Assembly (NCBI RefSeq): GCF_000332975.1
Contig: NZ_BANR01000016.1
Coordinates: 62,001 to 126,000 of the forward strand
DNA length: 64,000 nucleotides
Source: Gordonia aichiensis NBRC 108223
Lineage (GTDB): Bacteria > Actinomycetota > Actinomycetes > Mycobacteriales > Mycobacteriaceae
Direction: 5' to 3'
Below, in pieces: positions 37,865 to 48,300 of the stretch. Every line of letters begins with the position of its first letter. The stretch's first letter is position 1. Both the position numbers and the translations under genes were made by a program. The notes beneath the pieces were generated by a model. That model was given only the letters and a program-made list of their open reading frames with translations. It was not told the origin of the DNA and ran no database searches.

Positions 37865-38563
37865 TCACTCCTCGAACAGCGTCGACAACACGGCGTCCAC
37901 CTGCGCTGCAAACAATGCGTCCGGGTGGGTGAAGGTGTCCGTGCCGTACTGTCCGAAGACCTCGAGACTGATACCGCCGATCGTGGTGGCCCACAGTGTC
38001 ATGGCGCGCACCATCACCGAATCGGGGAGTGTGCAGCCGAATTCGTCGCGGATGGCGTCGATGTCGGCGGACAGGGGCGGTAGCCGAGGGTCGACCGTCT
38101 GGTCGTCGCGGAGTGCGCCTGCGCGCCATGCCGCATCGAACTCTGCGAGTAGGCGGCCGATCACACGTGTTCCCGGGGCAACGGTGCGCTCCGCGGGCGC
38201 CGCATAGCCCGGGACGGGGCTGCCGTACAGCAGCGCCCACCGCGCAGGATCCGCTGCGGCCCAGGCCCGCGCGGCCGACAGCGCTGCGGTCAGCCTGGTG
38301 CGGATGTCCGAGCCCGCGGCGTCCGCCGCCTCGTCGACGGTGTCGGCGAGGTCGGTGTAGCCCTCGACCAACAGCAGGGTGAGCAGTTCGTCGCGGCTCG
38401 GAACGTATCGGTAGACCGCGGAGGAGACGACCCCCAGTTCCCTGGCGATCGCTCGTAACGACAGCCCTGCCGCACCGTGGGTGCGGAGATGTTCGCGGCC
38501 GAGGCGGGTGATCTCCGCCCGCATGGCCGCCCGGTTGTCCGCGCGTGTTCTCGCAGCTCTCAT
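37865..38563 (-). CDS. TetR family transcriptional regulator
   Basis: A 232-residue repressor-type protein. The N-terminal helix-turn-helix is LSLRAIARELGVVSSAVYRYVPSRDELL; the C-terminal ligand domain ends in a helix pair (MTLWATTIGGISLEVFG) resembling the WHG-type TetR C-terminal domains. It is divergent from a deazaflavin-type oxidoreductase gene, and two matching palindromes lie between them, so it probably represses both itself and that gene. The ligand is unknown. Confidence 0.88.
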   Translation of the reverse strand: MRAARTRADNRAAMRAEITRLGREHLRTHGAAGLSLRAIARELGVVSSAVYRYVPSRDELLTLLLVEGYTDLADTVDEAADAAGSDIRTRLTAALSAARAWAAADPARWALLYGSPVPGYAAPAERTVAPGTRVIGRLLAEFDAAWRAGALRDDQTVDPRLPPLSADIDAIRDEFGCTLPDSVMVRAMTLWATTIGGISLEVFGQYGTDTFTHPDALFAAQVDAVLSTLFEE

Positions 38564-38581
38564 GCTCCCAGTGTGTCACGA

Positions 38582-38600
38582 CCGAGAGCGGTGCTCTTGC
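38582..38600. promoter_or_regulatory. TetR operator, copy near tetR
   Basis: CGAGAGC (38583-38589), GGT, GCTCTTG (38593-38599): one mismatch from a perfect dyad and the same core as the palindrome at 38631. It lies 20 nt upstream of the tetR start. Confidence 0.65.
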
Positions 38601-38630
38601 GCGAGTGGGTCCCGGCGTGGATACTCGTCA

Positions 38631-38653
38631 TTTCGAGAGCAGTGCTCTCGAAA
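38631..38653. promoter_or_regulatory. TetR operator, copy near the nitroreductase gene
   Basis: TTTCGAGAGC (38631-38640), AGT, GCTCTCGAAA (38644-38653): perfect 10-bp arms with a 3-bp spacer. It lies 19 nt upstream of ATG 38673, covering the likely core promoter. Confidence 0.75.
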
Positions 38654-38672
38654 ATTTACGACGGGAGCCACC

Positions 38673-39113
38673 ATGAACACCCACTACCGCGCCCCGGAGG
38701 GGATCGAAGCCACACTCAACATCGCCGTACGTTGGTTGGCCGACCACGGCGTGAACCTCGCGGGCGCACACACACTGACCGTCACCCGGCGCACGAGCGG
38801 TACACCGCAACGTCTTCCGGTCAATCCCGTCACCCTCGACGGGAACGAGTACCTCGTCGCCATCCGAGGCAACACACAGTGGGTACGCAATGCGCGAGTG
38901 GCAGGGAGAGGGGAACTCCGCCGAGGACGTCGGCGCCGCACGGTGACGTTCACCGAGGTGGAGTCCGCGGCACGCGCGAGAGTGATCCGTACCTACCTCG
39001 ATCGCTGGGGATGGGAGGTCGGGCGCTTCCTCCCCGAGGAGCTGGCCGCCGACGCGACGATAGAAGAACTCGCGGATCGGGCAGATGAGATCCCCGTCTT
39101 TCTCCTCGGCTGA
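38673..39113 (+). CDS. Deazaflavin (F420)-dependent nitroreductase family protein
   Basis: A 146-residue protein of the Ddn-like split-barrel family (DUF385) that typically binds F420H2 and reduces quinones, nitro compounds or other acceptors. Visible signatures: PVNPVTLDGNEYLVAIRGNTQWVRNARVAG with the usual pattern of small-residue turn, then strand, then the N-A-R-V loop, and a C-terminal VIRTYLDRW segment. Substrate unknown. ATG 38673 follows GGGAG (38662-38666). Control by the adjacent TetR through the palindrome 19 nt upstream is inferred, suggesting a detoxification or redox-response unit. Confidence 0.82.
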   Translation: MNTHYRAPEGIEATLNIAVRWLADHGVNLAGAHTLTVTRRTSGTPQRLPVNPVTLDGNEYLVAIRGNTQWVRNARVAGRGELRRGRRRRTVTFTEVESAARARVIRTYLDRWGWEVGRFLPEELAADATIEELADRADEIPVFLLG

Positions 39114-39124
39114 TCGGGTATGCC

Positions 39125-39130
39125 TAGGCT
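39125..39130 (+). promoter_or_regulatory. -10 hexamer of a probable leaderless dinB transcript
   Basis: TAGGCT ends 6 nt before GTG 39137 and no Shine-Dalgarno sequence is seen. No LexA-type box is present here. Confidence 0.45.
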
Positions 39131-39136
39131 TGCGGT

Positions 39137-40543
39137 GTGTCGACCATGTCCTCCTCGTCTCCCGACGGCGAGCGCAGTACCCGATGGGTGATGCATCTGG
39201 ACATGGACGCCTTCTTCGCCTCGGTGGAGCAACTGACACGGCCCACACTCGCGGGACGTCCGGTACTCGTCGGCGGAACCGGAGGCCGTGGCGTCGTTGC
39301 CGGAGCCAGCTACGCCGCACGGCGTTTCGGTGCGCAGTCGGCGATGCCCATGCACCAGGCGCGCCGACTCGTCGGAGCAGGGGCAGTGGTTCTGCCGCCA
39401 CGAGGTTCGCTATACCGCGTGGTCAGCGGCAAGATCTTCGCCATCGTCCGCGAGGCGGTGCCGGTGATCGAAATGCTCTCGTTCGACGAGGCATTCGCCG
39501 AGCCTGCTGATCTCATCGGCGCCTCAGCCGCCGATGCGGAGGCCTTCGCACAGGAGATCCGCGGGCGCATCGCCGACGCTGTCGGTCTGGCCGCGTCCGT
39601 CGGGTTCGGGAGTGGCAAACAGATAGCGAAGATCGCGTCGGGGATGGCCAAACCCGACGGGGTCATGGTCATTCCGCCCAGCAGGGAACTCGACTTCCTC
39701 CACACGCTGCCGGTGCGCAAACTGTGGGGGATAGGCCCGGTGTCGGGAGAGCGGCTGGCGCGCCTGGGAATCGACACGATCGGTGATCTCGCCGCGATGT
39801 CGGAGGTCGAGGTCGCCTCGGTGCTGGGTTCCAGCGTCGGACCCGCGCTGCATATGCTCGCGCGCGGACACGACGACCGGCCCGTCACCGAACGAGCAGC
39901 GGCCAAACAGATCAGTGCGGAATCGACCTTTGCGCGCGACATCGTCGACCTCGCCGGGCTGCGGCCGGCAATCGAGAAATCGGCGGCCGACGCACACCGC
40001 AGACTACTCGCCGACGGGCGCGGTGCGCGCACCGTCGTACTGAAACTCAAGCGCGCAGACATGTCGATTCTCACCCGCTCGACGACGCTGCCCGCTGCGA
40101 CCACCGATCTGGAAACCCTCACGTCGATGGCCCGGCGACTCGCCATCGACCCTCACACTGTCGGCCCCATTCGCCTTGTCGGAGTGGGATTCTCGGGGCT
40201 GTCGGCGGTAGAGCAGTATGCGCTCTTCGGCGACGCGGACGTCGCGCCGCCCACCGACGCCGACCCCGAGAACGCCACGGTCATCGACACCGCACCGAGC
40301 GCCGACGGATTCGACCGTGGCGGTGCAGCCTCTGGCGGCGACGGCTGGGCCACCGGCGCCGACGTGGTGCATCCAGAATTCGGCCACGGCTGGGTTCAGG
40401 GCAGCGGCCACGGCGTGGTGACCGTGCGATTCGAAACGCGCGCAACAGGACCCGGTATCGCACGGACATTCGCCGGCGACGACGGCGCGCTACGACGGGG
40501 CGATCCGCTCGACAGTCTCGCGTGGCCGGACATCTCCGGGTGA
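39137..40543 (+). CDS. dinB: DNA polymerase IV (Y family)
   Basis: Translesion polymerase of 468 residues. The palm carries metal ligands D22 in [13 protein letters not shown] and D117-E118 in LSFDEAF. Finger and helix-hairpin-helix motifs ([39 protein letters not shown]) and the little finger follow. A clamp-binding-like QYALF is at 360-364, inside the protein rather than at its end, and a ~100-residue extension rich in Asp and Gly comes after it. It corresponds to M. tuberculosis dinX (Rv1537), which also follows ileS. The lack of a LexA box suggests no SOS control. Confidence 0.92.
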   Translation: MSTMSSSSPDGERSTRWVMHLDMDAFFASVEQLTRPTLAGRPVLVGGTGGRGVVAGASYAARRFGAQSAMPMHQARRLVGAGAVVLPPRGSLYRVVSGKIFAIVREAVPVIEMLSFDEAFAEPADLIGASAADAEAFAQEIRGRIADAVGLAASVGFGSGKQIAKIASGMAKPDGVMVIPPSRELDFLHTLPVRKLWGIGPVSGERLARLGIDTIGDLAAMSEVEVASVLGSSVGPALHMLARGHDDRPVTERAAAKQISAESTFARDIVDLAGLRPAIEKSAADAHRRLLADGRGARTVVLKLKRADMSILTRSTTLPAATTDLETLTSMARRLAIDPHTVGPIRLVGVGFSGLSAVEQYALFGDADVAPPTDADPENATVIDTAPSADGFDRGGAASGGDGWATGADVVHPEFGHGWVQGSGHGVVTVRFETRATGPGIARTFAGDDGALRRGDPLDSLAWPDISG

Positions 40544-40625
40544 GCGCAGCGCAAGGCCGAACGACACCGAACGCGGGGGTGGCACGAGATCTGCCGCCCG
40601 ATACCGCGTTGTCAGAGATCAGGTC

Positions 40626-41579
40626 TCATGCTCCAGCCGGCTCGGAGCGACGGAAGAAGTCGGCGACGTCGTCGGCGTCGTGTCCGGTGGAGAGCAGCGC
40701 GATCAGGGCCATCCGAGCCTGCGGCGCACGCAGCCATCTCGACACCACCGCGCCCGCACGTTCGAGGTCGACGGCTCCGCCGCCACCGCCATAGGTGGGC
40801 ACCACCTGGCCATGGGGTACTCGTGTGGTGACGACGACGGCCACTCCCGCGCGGCGGGCGGCGACAACCTCGGCGGTGATGTCGGGGTGGGTGTTGCCCG
40901 AACCCGTTGCGGCGAGCACGATTCCCGCCGCACGCTGCGCGACGGCAGCGGCGATGATCCCTGCGGCGACCCCTGGGTACAACGCGTAGGTGTCGACTCG
41001 GGCCAGGCGTTCGGGCAGGGTGTCGACGACAAGGGGCCGCGGCAGCGCCTCATGAACGGTGTCGAAGGCCTCGATCGCGGTGGTCGAGGCCTTGAATGCG
41101 CCTCGGGCACCCAGCACGCGTCCACCCAATGCCAGCAGGACGCCGCGAGCCCGGTTCGCAGGATCGGCAGCCACGTCGAGGGCCGCCGCGATGTTCGCGG
41201 GTCCGTCGGCGTCGGGGGTATCCGCCGGGTACTGGGCGCCGGTGAACACGACGGGCCGCGGATCGTCGGCGGCGAGGTCGACCAGAAAAGCCGTCTCCTC
41301 CATGGTGTCAGTGCCGTGTGTGACGACGACCCCGGTCAGGTCGGGATCGGCGAGCGCCGCCATGACCGCGCGCACCACCTGGGCCTGTTGGGAGACCGTG
41401 ATCGCCGAGCTGTCCACCGACATGAGGTCGATCGCGTCGATCGCGGGGGCGGGCGTCGCGGGCGTCGACGCCTCGGCGAGGAGTTGGGACGCGGTCAGGA
41501 CCGGGACCGCTCCGTCTGCGCTCTGCCGAGCGGCGACCGTGCCGCCCGTGGTGATCAGCGCGATTCGCGGTTGCGTCAT
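40626..41579 (-). CDS. ansA: L-asparaginase
   Basis: Hydrolyses asparagine to aspartate and ammonia. A 317-residue type I/II-like asparaginase with the N-terminal nucleophile T11 in ITTGGTVA, the second catalytic cluster VVVTHGTDTMEET and the conserved lysine in AFKASTTAIEAFD. No signal peptide, so a cytoplasmic location is expected. It is convergent with dinB and matches M. tuberculosis ansA (Rv1538c) in order and orientation. The ATG start has GACGCT ending 6-7 nt upstream on its strand, so a leaderless mRNA is possible. Confidence 0.92.
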   Translation of the reverse strand: MTQPRIALITTGGTVAARQSADGAVPVLTASQLLAEASTPATPAPAIDAIDLMSVDSSAITVSQQAQVVRAVMAALADPDLTGVVVTHGTDTMEETAFLVDLAADDPRPVVFTGAQYPADTPDADGPANIAAALDVAADPANRARGVLLALGGRVLGARGAFKASTTAIEAFDTVHEALPRPLVVDTLPERLARVDTYALYPGVAAGIIAAAVAQRAAGIVLAATGSGNTHPDITAEVVAARRAGVAVVVTTRVPHGQVVPTYGGGGGAVDLERAGAVVSRWLRAPQARMALIALLSTGHDADDVADFFRRSEPAGA

Positions 41580-41632
41580 GCCAGACAGCGTCCCCGGAAC
41601 CGATGTCGGACGTCAACCGTTTCACCGGTCGG

Positions 41633-41743
41633 CACTGCTCGTGAGACCACCCACGAGACCAGCAGTGCTCATCGACGATCGTCAGCGGTGTGCCCTCTCG
41701 GCGGGTACTTGTCGTTGGGCGGAGTCGATGTGTTTGGCATAGT
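41633..41743 (+). promoter_or_regulatory. Upstream region of the MTB12-like lipoprotein gene
   Basis: Within the 288-bp gap 41580-41867, TTGGGC (41715-41720) and CATAGT (41738-41743) are 17 bp apart and could be the promoter. CACTGCT (41633-41639) and AGCAGTG (41661-41667) form an imperfect stem upstream. No gene is supported in the gap. Confidence 0.4.
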
Positions 41744-41867
41744 GGTGGGAGCTTTTGGCCACGGGGGTGGTGCGGTGACCGGTGAACGGTTCGCCAACAG
41801 CGCACGACCGCGCGAACCGACCTCCGCCGAGAACTCTCATCGTCGACGTTGAATGTGAGGAAGATCC

Positions 41868-42401
41868 TTGAAGTTCCCTAAGTTCGTAGGTGCCACCATC
41901 ATGGCCGCGGCAGTTGCCACCTCCCTCGCGGCGTGTGGCAGCGACGATTCCGACGACGCTCCCACGGTTGCCACGACGACCAGCGCCGCCGCAACGTCCG
42001 AGGCGGGTGCGTCGGGTGCAGACGCCGGGGTCACCAACCCGAACGTCCGTCCGAGCGTCGCCACGCTGAACGCGATGCTGGACAAGGCACTCGACCCGGA
42101 GGTGCCCAACTCGGAGAAGACCGAGCTCGTCCAGGGATCGGAGAAGGATCCCCAGCTCTTCGACAAGCTGGTCAAGGCCCGCCAGGACAACAAGGACGTC
42201 ACCTACCAGATCTTCCCGCCGGTCATCCCGGCCGGACCGAACAAGGCGACGGTCAAGGTTCAGGTGAAGCTGCCCGACAACCCGCCGACCAAGCTCGACG
42301 CCCAGATCGTGTACGACGGCGGACGCTGGAAGCTCGCGAGCGACTCGGTGTGCCCGATCCTGTCCGGCAACAACGTCAAGAGCGCCATGTGCCCCAAGTG
42401 A
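41868..42401 (+). CDS. MTB12-like secreted lipoprotein
   Basis: A 177-residue predicted lipoprotein: basic start MKFPKF, a hydrophobic h-region, lipobox SLAAC with C23, then an Ala/Thr/Ser-rich spacer to about residue 60. The rest resembles the low-molecular-weight antigen MTB12/CFP-2 domain (LDKALDPEVPNSEKTELVQGSEKDPQLFD, and a C-terminal Cys pair). Function unknown; related proteins are abundant culture-filtrate antigens in mycobacteria. The start is TTG 41868 with GAGGAAG (41857-41863) 4 nt upstream. It is followed by a perfect palindrome shared with the convergent lipoprotein gene. Confidence 0.8.
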   Translation: MKFPKFVGATIMAAAVATSLAACGSDDSDDAPTVATTTSAAATSEAGASGADAGVTNPNVRPSVATLNAMLDKALDPEVPNSEKTELVQGSEKDPQLFDKLVKARQDNKDVTYQIFPPVIPAGPNKATVKVQVKLPDNPPTKLDAQIVYDGGRWKLASDSVCPILSGNNVKSAMCPK

Positions 42402-42448
42402 CCTGACACCGGCTGACGGCAACTGCCGAGTCGGCGCTCCGAGTCACG

Positions 42449-42486
42449 ACGAACGCCCCTGTCCCGCGCGGGACAGGGGCGTTCGT
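42449..42486. terminator. Perfect 38-bp palindrome between convergent lipoprotein genes
   Basis: Two exactly complementary 19-bp halves (42449-42467 and 42468-42486) meet without a spacer, so a hairpin forms on either strand. No T-run follows on either side. The position between two convergent genes supports a bidirectional terminator role. Confidence 0.7.
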
Positions 42487-42510
42487 GCGTGTCGCGATTG
42501 CTCCGGCGCG

Positions 42511-43503
42511 TCACTTCCAGGTGTACGAGAAGCCGATCTTCTGCAGAAGCGGCTGGGCCGGATCGGCGCCGATCAGTTCGCGTGCCCCCGTGTAGGTGCC
42601 CGTGCCGCTGATGGGTAGGCCGCGAGTGACATCCATGACCAGGCTCCCCGAGCCGGTGTAGGAGTAACGGGCGATGGTCAGCGTGGTGTCCGCTCCGGGT
42701 ATCGCATACACCGAGTTGACCGGCGACTCGTCGGTGGTGAAGTCGACGGTCACACGGTTGCCCTCCCACGCCTTGAGTGTCGCGGTGATCGTCTGCGTCA
42801 GGGTCGTGGCCGCGGTGATGGTTCGTTCGGTTCGCCACGTCGCGCCAACACCGATCGGCTCCGTGGGGAAGGGAATCGCGTTCTGAAACGTCTGGACCAG
42901 CGCCTGCTCGATCGCGCTGCGGGCCTCGGACCCCGAATCGCGCGTCGGGATCAGCCGCAGCGACACCGGCGCAGCTCCGGGGCCGAGCGCCACGCCTGCC
43001 TTCGCGTCCCTTGCCGCGGCCAACTGCTCGTCGAGCGTCGGGTCGGGCGAGGTCGGGGCGCCGAGCGTCATCTCGAGATCGGTGTTGTCGGTGCAATGGA
43101 AGGCCGCCGTGATCGGGATGTCAACGGTCTGCTCGGTCGTGGCGTCGGTCGACGCGACCGACGACGTCGTGGCCAAGTTCGACGTCTGTGGTCGCGTCCG
43201 ATCGGGGGCGCCGCCGACCACCCGGTGCGGTTGGTTGCCTGCTGAGGTCACGACGACCGCCGCGGGAGGTATGGGGATCAGGTTCGCGTCGGCGTGGCCC
43301 GACGTCGAGGTGGTGGTGCACCCGGAGCCGGCCCCGGACGAGGTGTCCGCGGACGGGTGGTCGTCGGCGGGATCGGAGCCGCACCCCGCCAGCACGAGCC
43401 CGCAGACCAGTGCGGTTGCGGCGGATCCCAGCGCGAGTCGACGGCGCGCGGCGTGGCGTCGAGAAGTCGGTTGACCGGCGGTACGACGGGTCGGATCGGA
43501 CAC
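42511..43503 (-). CDS. Secreted lipoprotein of unknown function
   Basis: A 330-residue predicted lipoprotein: an Arg-rich N-region, a hydrophobic stretch and lipobox VLAGC with C41. A Thr/Ser/Asp-rich spacer (to about residue 115) precedes a mostly beta-strand domain without a family I recognise. Two Arg residues precede the hydrophobic core (RRRLALGS), but the pattern is not a clear Tat motif. GTG 43503 is chosen because TACGCT (43511-43516, minus strand) lies 7 nt upstream. Only 39 bp separate it from divergent lspA, whose product would process its signal peptide. Confidence 0.7.
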   Translation of the reverse strand: MSDPTRRTAGQPTSRRHAARRRLALGSAATALVCGLVLAGCGSDPADDHPSADTSSGAGSGCTTTSTSGHADANLIPIPPAAVVVTSAGNQPHRVVGGAPDRTRPQTSNLATTSSVASTDATTEQTVDIPITAAFHCTDNTDLEMTLGAPTSPDPTLDEQLAAARDAKAGVALGPGAAPVSLRLIPTRDSGSEARSAIEQALVQTFQNAIPFPTEPIGVGATWRTERTITAATTLTQTITATLKAWEGNRVTVDFTTDESPVNSVYAIPGADTTLTIARYSYTGSGSLVMDVTRGLPISGTGTYTGARELIGADPAQPLLQKIGFSYTWK

Positions 43504-43542
43504 GCCAGTCAGCGTATTGCACGTGTCAGGGATGATGATGAG
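43504..43542. promoter_or_regulatory. 39-bp divergent promoter region, lipoprotein and lspA
   Basis: Minus-strand -10 TACGCT (43511-43516) lies 7 nt before GTG 43503. On the plus strand GATGAT (43531-43536) lies 6 nt before GTG 43543. Both fit leaderless transcription; core promoters must overlap the opposite gene. Confidence 0.45.
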
Positions 43543-44196
43543 GTGGATGAGCGACCCGACCCGACGCAGAACCCGACCGATCCCGGGGAGACCGGTGAGA
43601 ACAGCCGCGGCGGAAAGCTGCGCACCTCGACAGCGGTACTGGCACTGCTGGCGGTGATCGCGATGATCGTGATCGCACTCGACGTGGCAACCAAATCGCT
43701 GGTCGTCGCGTTTCTCGATCCAGAACGACCGGTGCACATCATCGGCGACGCGGTCACGCTGCGGCTCGTACGCAACAGTGGCGCCGCGTTCTCGATGGCC
43801 TCGGGTTATACCTGGGTGCTGACACTGATCGCGCTCGCTGTCGTGGTCGTCATCATCCGGTTCAGCGGCCGACTGCGGTCGGGATGGTGGGTTCTCGGAC
43901 TCGGTCTCGTCCTCGGCGGTGCCATCGGCAATCTGATCGACCGGATCTTCCGCGACCCGGCGCCACTACGCGGTCACGTCGTCGACTTCGTCTCGGTCGG
44001 CTGGTGGCCGGTGTTCAACGTCGCCGACTCCGCGGTCGTCTGCGGTGCGGTGCTGCTCGTCGTGCTGTCGCTGCTCGGCTTCGACTACGACGGCACGCGC
44101 TCGGGGTTCGCGGCCGGCCGCGCCGGGCATCACGATGCCGACGGTGCGCGCGCCGACGAGAAGTCGGCGTCGACCACGGAGGAACGAGATGCGTGA
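43543..44196 (+). CDS. lspA: Lipoprotein signal peptidase II
   Basis: Membrane aspartyl protease that removes lipoprotein signal peptides after lipidation. A ~28-residue polar N-terminus is followed by four transmembrane helices. The family boxes are present: [21 protein letters not shown] with D133, and [20 protein letters not shown] with D162; the two Asp form the active site. A C-terminal charged tail follows. GTG 43543 is the likely start. The rluD start overlaps its end by 8 nt. Several substrates (lppM, MTB12-like, mceE) are encoded in the window. Confidence 0.92.
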   Translation: MDERPDPTQNPTDPGETGENSRGGKLRTSTAVLALLAVIAMIVIALDVATKSLVVAFLDPERPVHIIGDAVTLRLVRNSGAAFSMASGYTWVLTLIALAVVVVIIRFSGRLRSGWWVLGLGLVLGGAIGNLIDRIFRDPAPLRGHVVDFVSVGWWPVFNVADSAVVCGAVLLVVLSLLGFDYDGTRSGFAAGRAGHHDADGARADEKSASTTEERDA

Positions 44197-45115
44197 CTCG
44201 CGCTCCATGCCGGTTCCCGACGGCATCGCAGGCATGCGTCTGGATGCGGGCGTCTCCCGCATCCTGGGACTCTCCCGGACGGTGGTGGCCAACCTCGCCG
44301 ATGCGGGCGACGTGACCGTCGACGGGGTCGCGGTGGGCAAATCGCACAAGCTCGCCGCCGGGAGTTGGCTCGACGTCCTGCTGCCCGAGCCCGACGAGCC
44401 GCTGCGTGTCGAGCCGACACCTGTCGAAGACCTGACGGTGATCTATCACGATTCCGACATCATCGTCGTCGACAAACCTGTTGGCGTCGCTGCGCACCCG
44501 TCGCTCGGATGGAGCGGTCCGACCGTCGTCGGCGCACTGGATGCCGCGGGATTCCGGATCTCGACGTCGGGGGCGGCAGAACGGCAGGGCATCGTGTCGC
44601 GTCTGGACGTAGGGACGTCGGGCTTGATGGTTGTCGCGGCATCAGAGCACGGGTACACGATGCTCAAGCGCGCGTTCCGCGATCGCGAGGTCGAGAAGGG
44701 GTATCACGCCCTGGTGCAGGGACATCTCGATCCGCCGACCGGGACCATCGACGCGGCCATCGGCCGACATCGCGGTGCGGACTGGAAGTTCGCGGTGACC
44801 GCCAACGGCAAGCCGAGCATCACCCACTACGACACTCTGGAGATGTTCGCCGCCGCATCGCTGCTCGACATTCATCTCGAGACAGGTCGGACGCACCAGA
44901 TCCGCGTGCATTTCTCCGCGCTGCACCATCCGTGCTGCGGTGACCTGACCTATGGCGCCGATCCGGTGTTGGCCGCGCGCCTCGGTCTACAACGTCAGTG
45001 GCTGCACGCTCGCTCGCTCGGGTTCACGCATCCCGCCGACGGTCGTTGGGTGGAGTTCACGAGTCCCTATCCGGCAGACCTTGCGCACGCTCTCGACGTC
45101 CTCCGGGAGACCTGA
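44189..45115 (+). CDS. rluD: Ribosomal large subunit pseudouridine synthase, RluD type
   Basis: RNA modification enzyme of 308 residues. An N-terminal S4 RNA-binding domain ([21 protein letters not shown], residues ~14-75) precedes the RluA-family catalytic domain with the nucleophile D140 in [17 protein letters not shown], and [22 protein letters not shown] 44189 follows GGAGGAAC (44178-44185) inside the end of lspA, so the two are co-translated. Same order as M. tuberculosis lspA-Rv1540. A GCCCGCG/CGCGGGC stem (45122-45144) after the stop may help end the transcript. Confidence 0.92.
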   Translation: MRDSRSMPVPDGIAGMRLDAGVSRILGLSRTVVANLADAGDVTVDGVAVGKSHKLAAGSWLDVLLPEPDEPLRVEPTPVEDLTVIYHDSDIIVVDKPVGVAAHPSLGWSGPTVVGALDAAGFRISTSGAAERQGIVSRLDVGTSGLMVVAASEHGYTMLKRAFRDREVEKGYHALVQGHLDPPTGTIDAAIGRHRGADWKFAVTANGKPSITHYDTLEMFAAASLLDIHLETGRTHQIRVHFSALHHPCCGDLTYGADPVLAARLGLQRQWLHARSLGFTHPADGRWVEFTSPYPADLAHALDVLRET

Positions 45116-45215
45116 TCGTGCGCCCGCGACGACACGCCGCGGGCGACACTCCGGGATCCCCGCCTCATCTGTCACACCCAGGCGCGGCATCTCCGTGACT
45201 GTCGGAGGGGAGTCC

Positions 45216-45249
45216 TACAGTGGTTGGGATCGATCGGTTGGGATCGATC
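45216..45249 (+). promoter_or_regulatory. dnaE1 promoter -10 and a tandem 14-bp duplication
   Basis: TACAGT (45216-45221) is followed at once by two identical copies of GGTTGGGATCGATC (45222-45235, 45236-45249). The predicted transcription start falls in the first copy, leaving a leader of ~80 nt. The remaining 45145-45309 shows nothing else. Confidence 0.5.
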
Positions 45250-45309
45250 AACACACGCACATCAGTGACGTTCTCGTGAGAGGACGTCCCTCCGAGGTGA
45301 GAGGCATCC

Positions 45310-48300
45310 GTGGCCGGTTCGTTTGTCCACCTGCACAACCACACCGAGTACTCGATGCTCGACGGTGCCGCGAAGGTGTCGCCCCTGTTCGCGGAGGCCA
45401 AACGGCTGGGTATGACCGCGATCGGCATGACCGACCACGGCAACATGTTCGGTGCCAGCGAGTTCTACAACACCGCTGTCAAGAACGAGATCAAGCCGAT
45501 CATCGGTATCGAGGCGTACATCGCCCCGGAGTCGCGGTTCAACACCAAGCGCATCCAGTGGGGTACCCGCGATCAGAAGGACGACGACGTCTCCGGCTCG
45601 GGCGCGTACACGCACATGACCATGGTCGCCGAGAACGCGACCGGACTGCGCAATCTGTTCAAGCTGTCGTCGCTGGCGTCCATCGAAGGCCAGCTCGGCA
45701 AGTGGTCACGTATGGATGCCGAACTCATCGCGGAGTACGCCGAGGGCATCATCGCGACAACGGGGTGTCCGTCGGGTGAGGTACAGACGCGCCTGCGGCT
45801 CGGCCACGACCGGGAGGCGCTCGAGGCCGCCGCGAAGTGGCAGGAGATCTTCGGCAAGGAGAACTTCTACCTCGAATTGATGGAGCACGGTCTCGAGATC
45901 GAGCGCCGCGTGCGCGACGGACTGCTCGACATCGGTCGCAAGCTCGGCATCAAGCCGGTCGTCACCAACGACTGCCACTACGTGACCAAAGACCACGCCT
46001 CCAGCCATGAGGCGCTGCTGTGCGTGCAGACCGGGAAGACGCTGTCCGACCCGACCCGCTTCAAGTTCGACGGCGACGGGTACTACCTGAAATCCGCCGA
46101 CGAGATGCGGGCGCAGTGGGATTCGGTCATCCCCGGTGCGTGCGACAGCACCCTCGAGATCGGCGAGCGGGTCCAGTCCTACGCCGACGTGTTCACACAC
46201 CGCGACCGCATGCCGGTGTTCGACGTACCCGAGGGTGAGTCGCAGCAGACCTGGCTGCGTAAAGAGGTCGCCAAGGGACTCGCCGAGCGCCGCTTCGCCG
46301 GTGTGGAGGTCCCCGAGGACTATCAGCGCCGAGCAAACTATGAGCTCGACGTCATCATCCAGATGGGGTTCCCGGCGTACTTCCTCGTGGTCGGCGATCT
46401 GATCCGTCACGCACACGAGGTGGGTATCCGCGTCGGACCGGGTCGTGGTTCGGCAGCGGGATCTCTCGTCGCCTGGGCGTTGGGAATCACCAACATCGAC
46501 CCCATCCCGCATGGACTGCTCTTCGAGCGATTCCTCAATCCCGAACGCGTCTCGATGCCCGATATCGACATCGACTTCGACGATCGTCGCCGCGGTGAGA
46601 TGGTGCGCTATGCCACCGAGCGCTGGGGAGTCGACAAGGTCGCCCAGGTCATCACCTTCGGCACCATCAAGACCAAGGCCGCGATCAAGGACTCTGCACG
46701 GGTTCAGTTCGGCCAGCCGGGATTTGCCATCGCCGACCGGATCACCAAGGCGCTACCACCGCCCATCATGGCCAAGGACATCCCGGTCTGGGGCATCACG
46801 AACCCCGAGCACGAGCGGTTCGGTGAGGCCACCGAGGTTCGTACGCTGATCGAGACGGACCCCGACGTCAAGAAGATCTACGACACCGCGATCGGACTCG
46901 AGGGTCTGATCCGCAACGCAGGTGTGCACGCGTGCGCGGTGATCATGTCGTCCGAGCCGCTCACCGACGCGATCCCGGTCTGGAAGCGTGCGCAGGACGG
47001 CGCGATCATCACCGGTTGGGATTACCCGTCGTGTGAGGCCATCGGCCTGTTGAAGATGGACTTCCTCGGACTGCGCAACCTCACCGTCATCGGCGACGCG
47101 CTCGAGAACATCAAACTCAACCGCGGTATCGAGCTCGATCTCGACACCCTGCCACTCGAGGACACCAAGACCTACGAGTTGCTGGCCAAGGGCGACACGC
47201 TCGGCGTGTTCCAGCTCGACGGCGCCGCCATGCGCGAGCTGCTGAAGATGATGCAGCCCACCGGGTTCGAAGACATCGTCGCCGTGCTCGCGTTGTATCG
47301 CCCCGGCCCGATGGGCGTGAACGCCCACACCGACTACGCAAAGCGCAAGAACGGTCTGCAGCAGATCAAGCCGATCCATCCCGAACTCGAGGAACCACTC
47401 AAGGAGATCCTCGCCGAGACCTACGGCCTGATCGTCTACCAAGAGCAGATCATGCAGATCGCTCAGAAGGTCGCCGGCTACTCGCTCGGACAAGCAGACC
47501 TCCTACGCCGCGCGATGGGCAAGAAGAAGAAGGAGATCCTCGACGAGGCCTACGACGGCTTCGCCGAGGGGATGCGCAACAACGGGTTTTCCCAGGGCGC
47601 CATCACCGCGCTGTGGGACACCGTGCTCCCGTTCGCCGGCTACGCGTTCAACAAGTCGCATGCGGCCGGCTATGGTCTCGTCTCCTTCTGGACCGCCTAC
47701 CTCAAGGCGAACTACCCCGCCGAGTACATGGCAGGACTGCTCACCTCCGTCGGCGACGACAAGGACAAGGCCGCCATCTACCTCGCCGACTGCCGCAAGC
47801 TCGGCATCACGGTGCTGCCGCCCGACGTCAACGAATCGCAGCACAACTTTGCCGCTGTCGGGGCCGACATCCGGTTCGGTCTCGCCGCGATCCGCAACGT
47901 CGGGTCCGGCGTCGTGTCGTCGATCCTTGCCGCGCGCGACGAGAAGGGTAAGTTCACCAGCTTCTCCGACTACCTCAACAAGATCGACGTCACAGCCTGC
48001 AACAAGAAGGTCACCGAATCGTTGATCAAGGCCGGTGCCTTCGACTCGCTCGATCACCCGCGCAAGGGACTGTTCCTCATCCATGTCGAGGCGGTCGAGT
48101 CGGTCATCGGCACCAAGAAGGCCGAGGCAATCGGCCAATTCGATCTGTTCGGCGATGCGGGCGGAGCCGACGACACCATGGCCGAGGTGTTCGCGGTCAA
48201 GGTGCCCGACCAGGAGTGGGACTCCAAACACAAGCTCGCACTCGAGCGAGAGATGCTGGGGCTCTACGTGTCCGGGCATCCGCTCAGCGGCGTCGAGCAC

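Noticed and set aside
39114..39136. LexA box before dinB
   Set aside because: None found in the short upstream gap, although dinB is SOS-controlled in some bacteria.
45216..45309. SOS control of dnaE1
   Set aside because: No TCGAAC-N4-GTTCGA-like box upstream; the gene is the replicative DnaE1, not the damage-inducible DnaE2.
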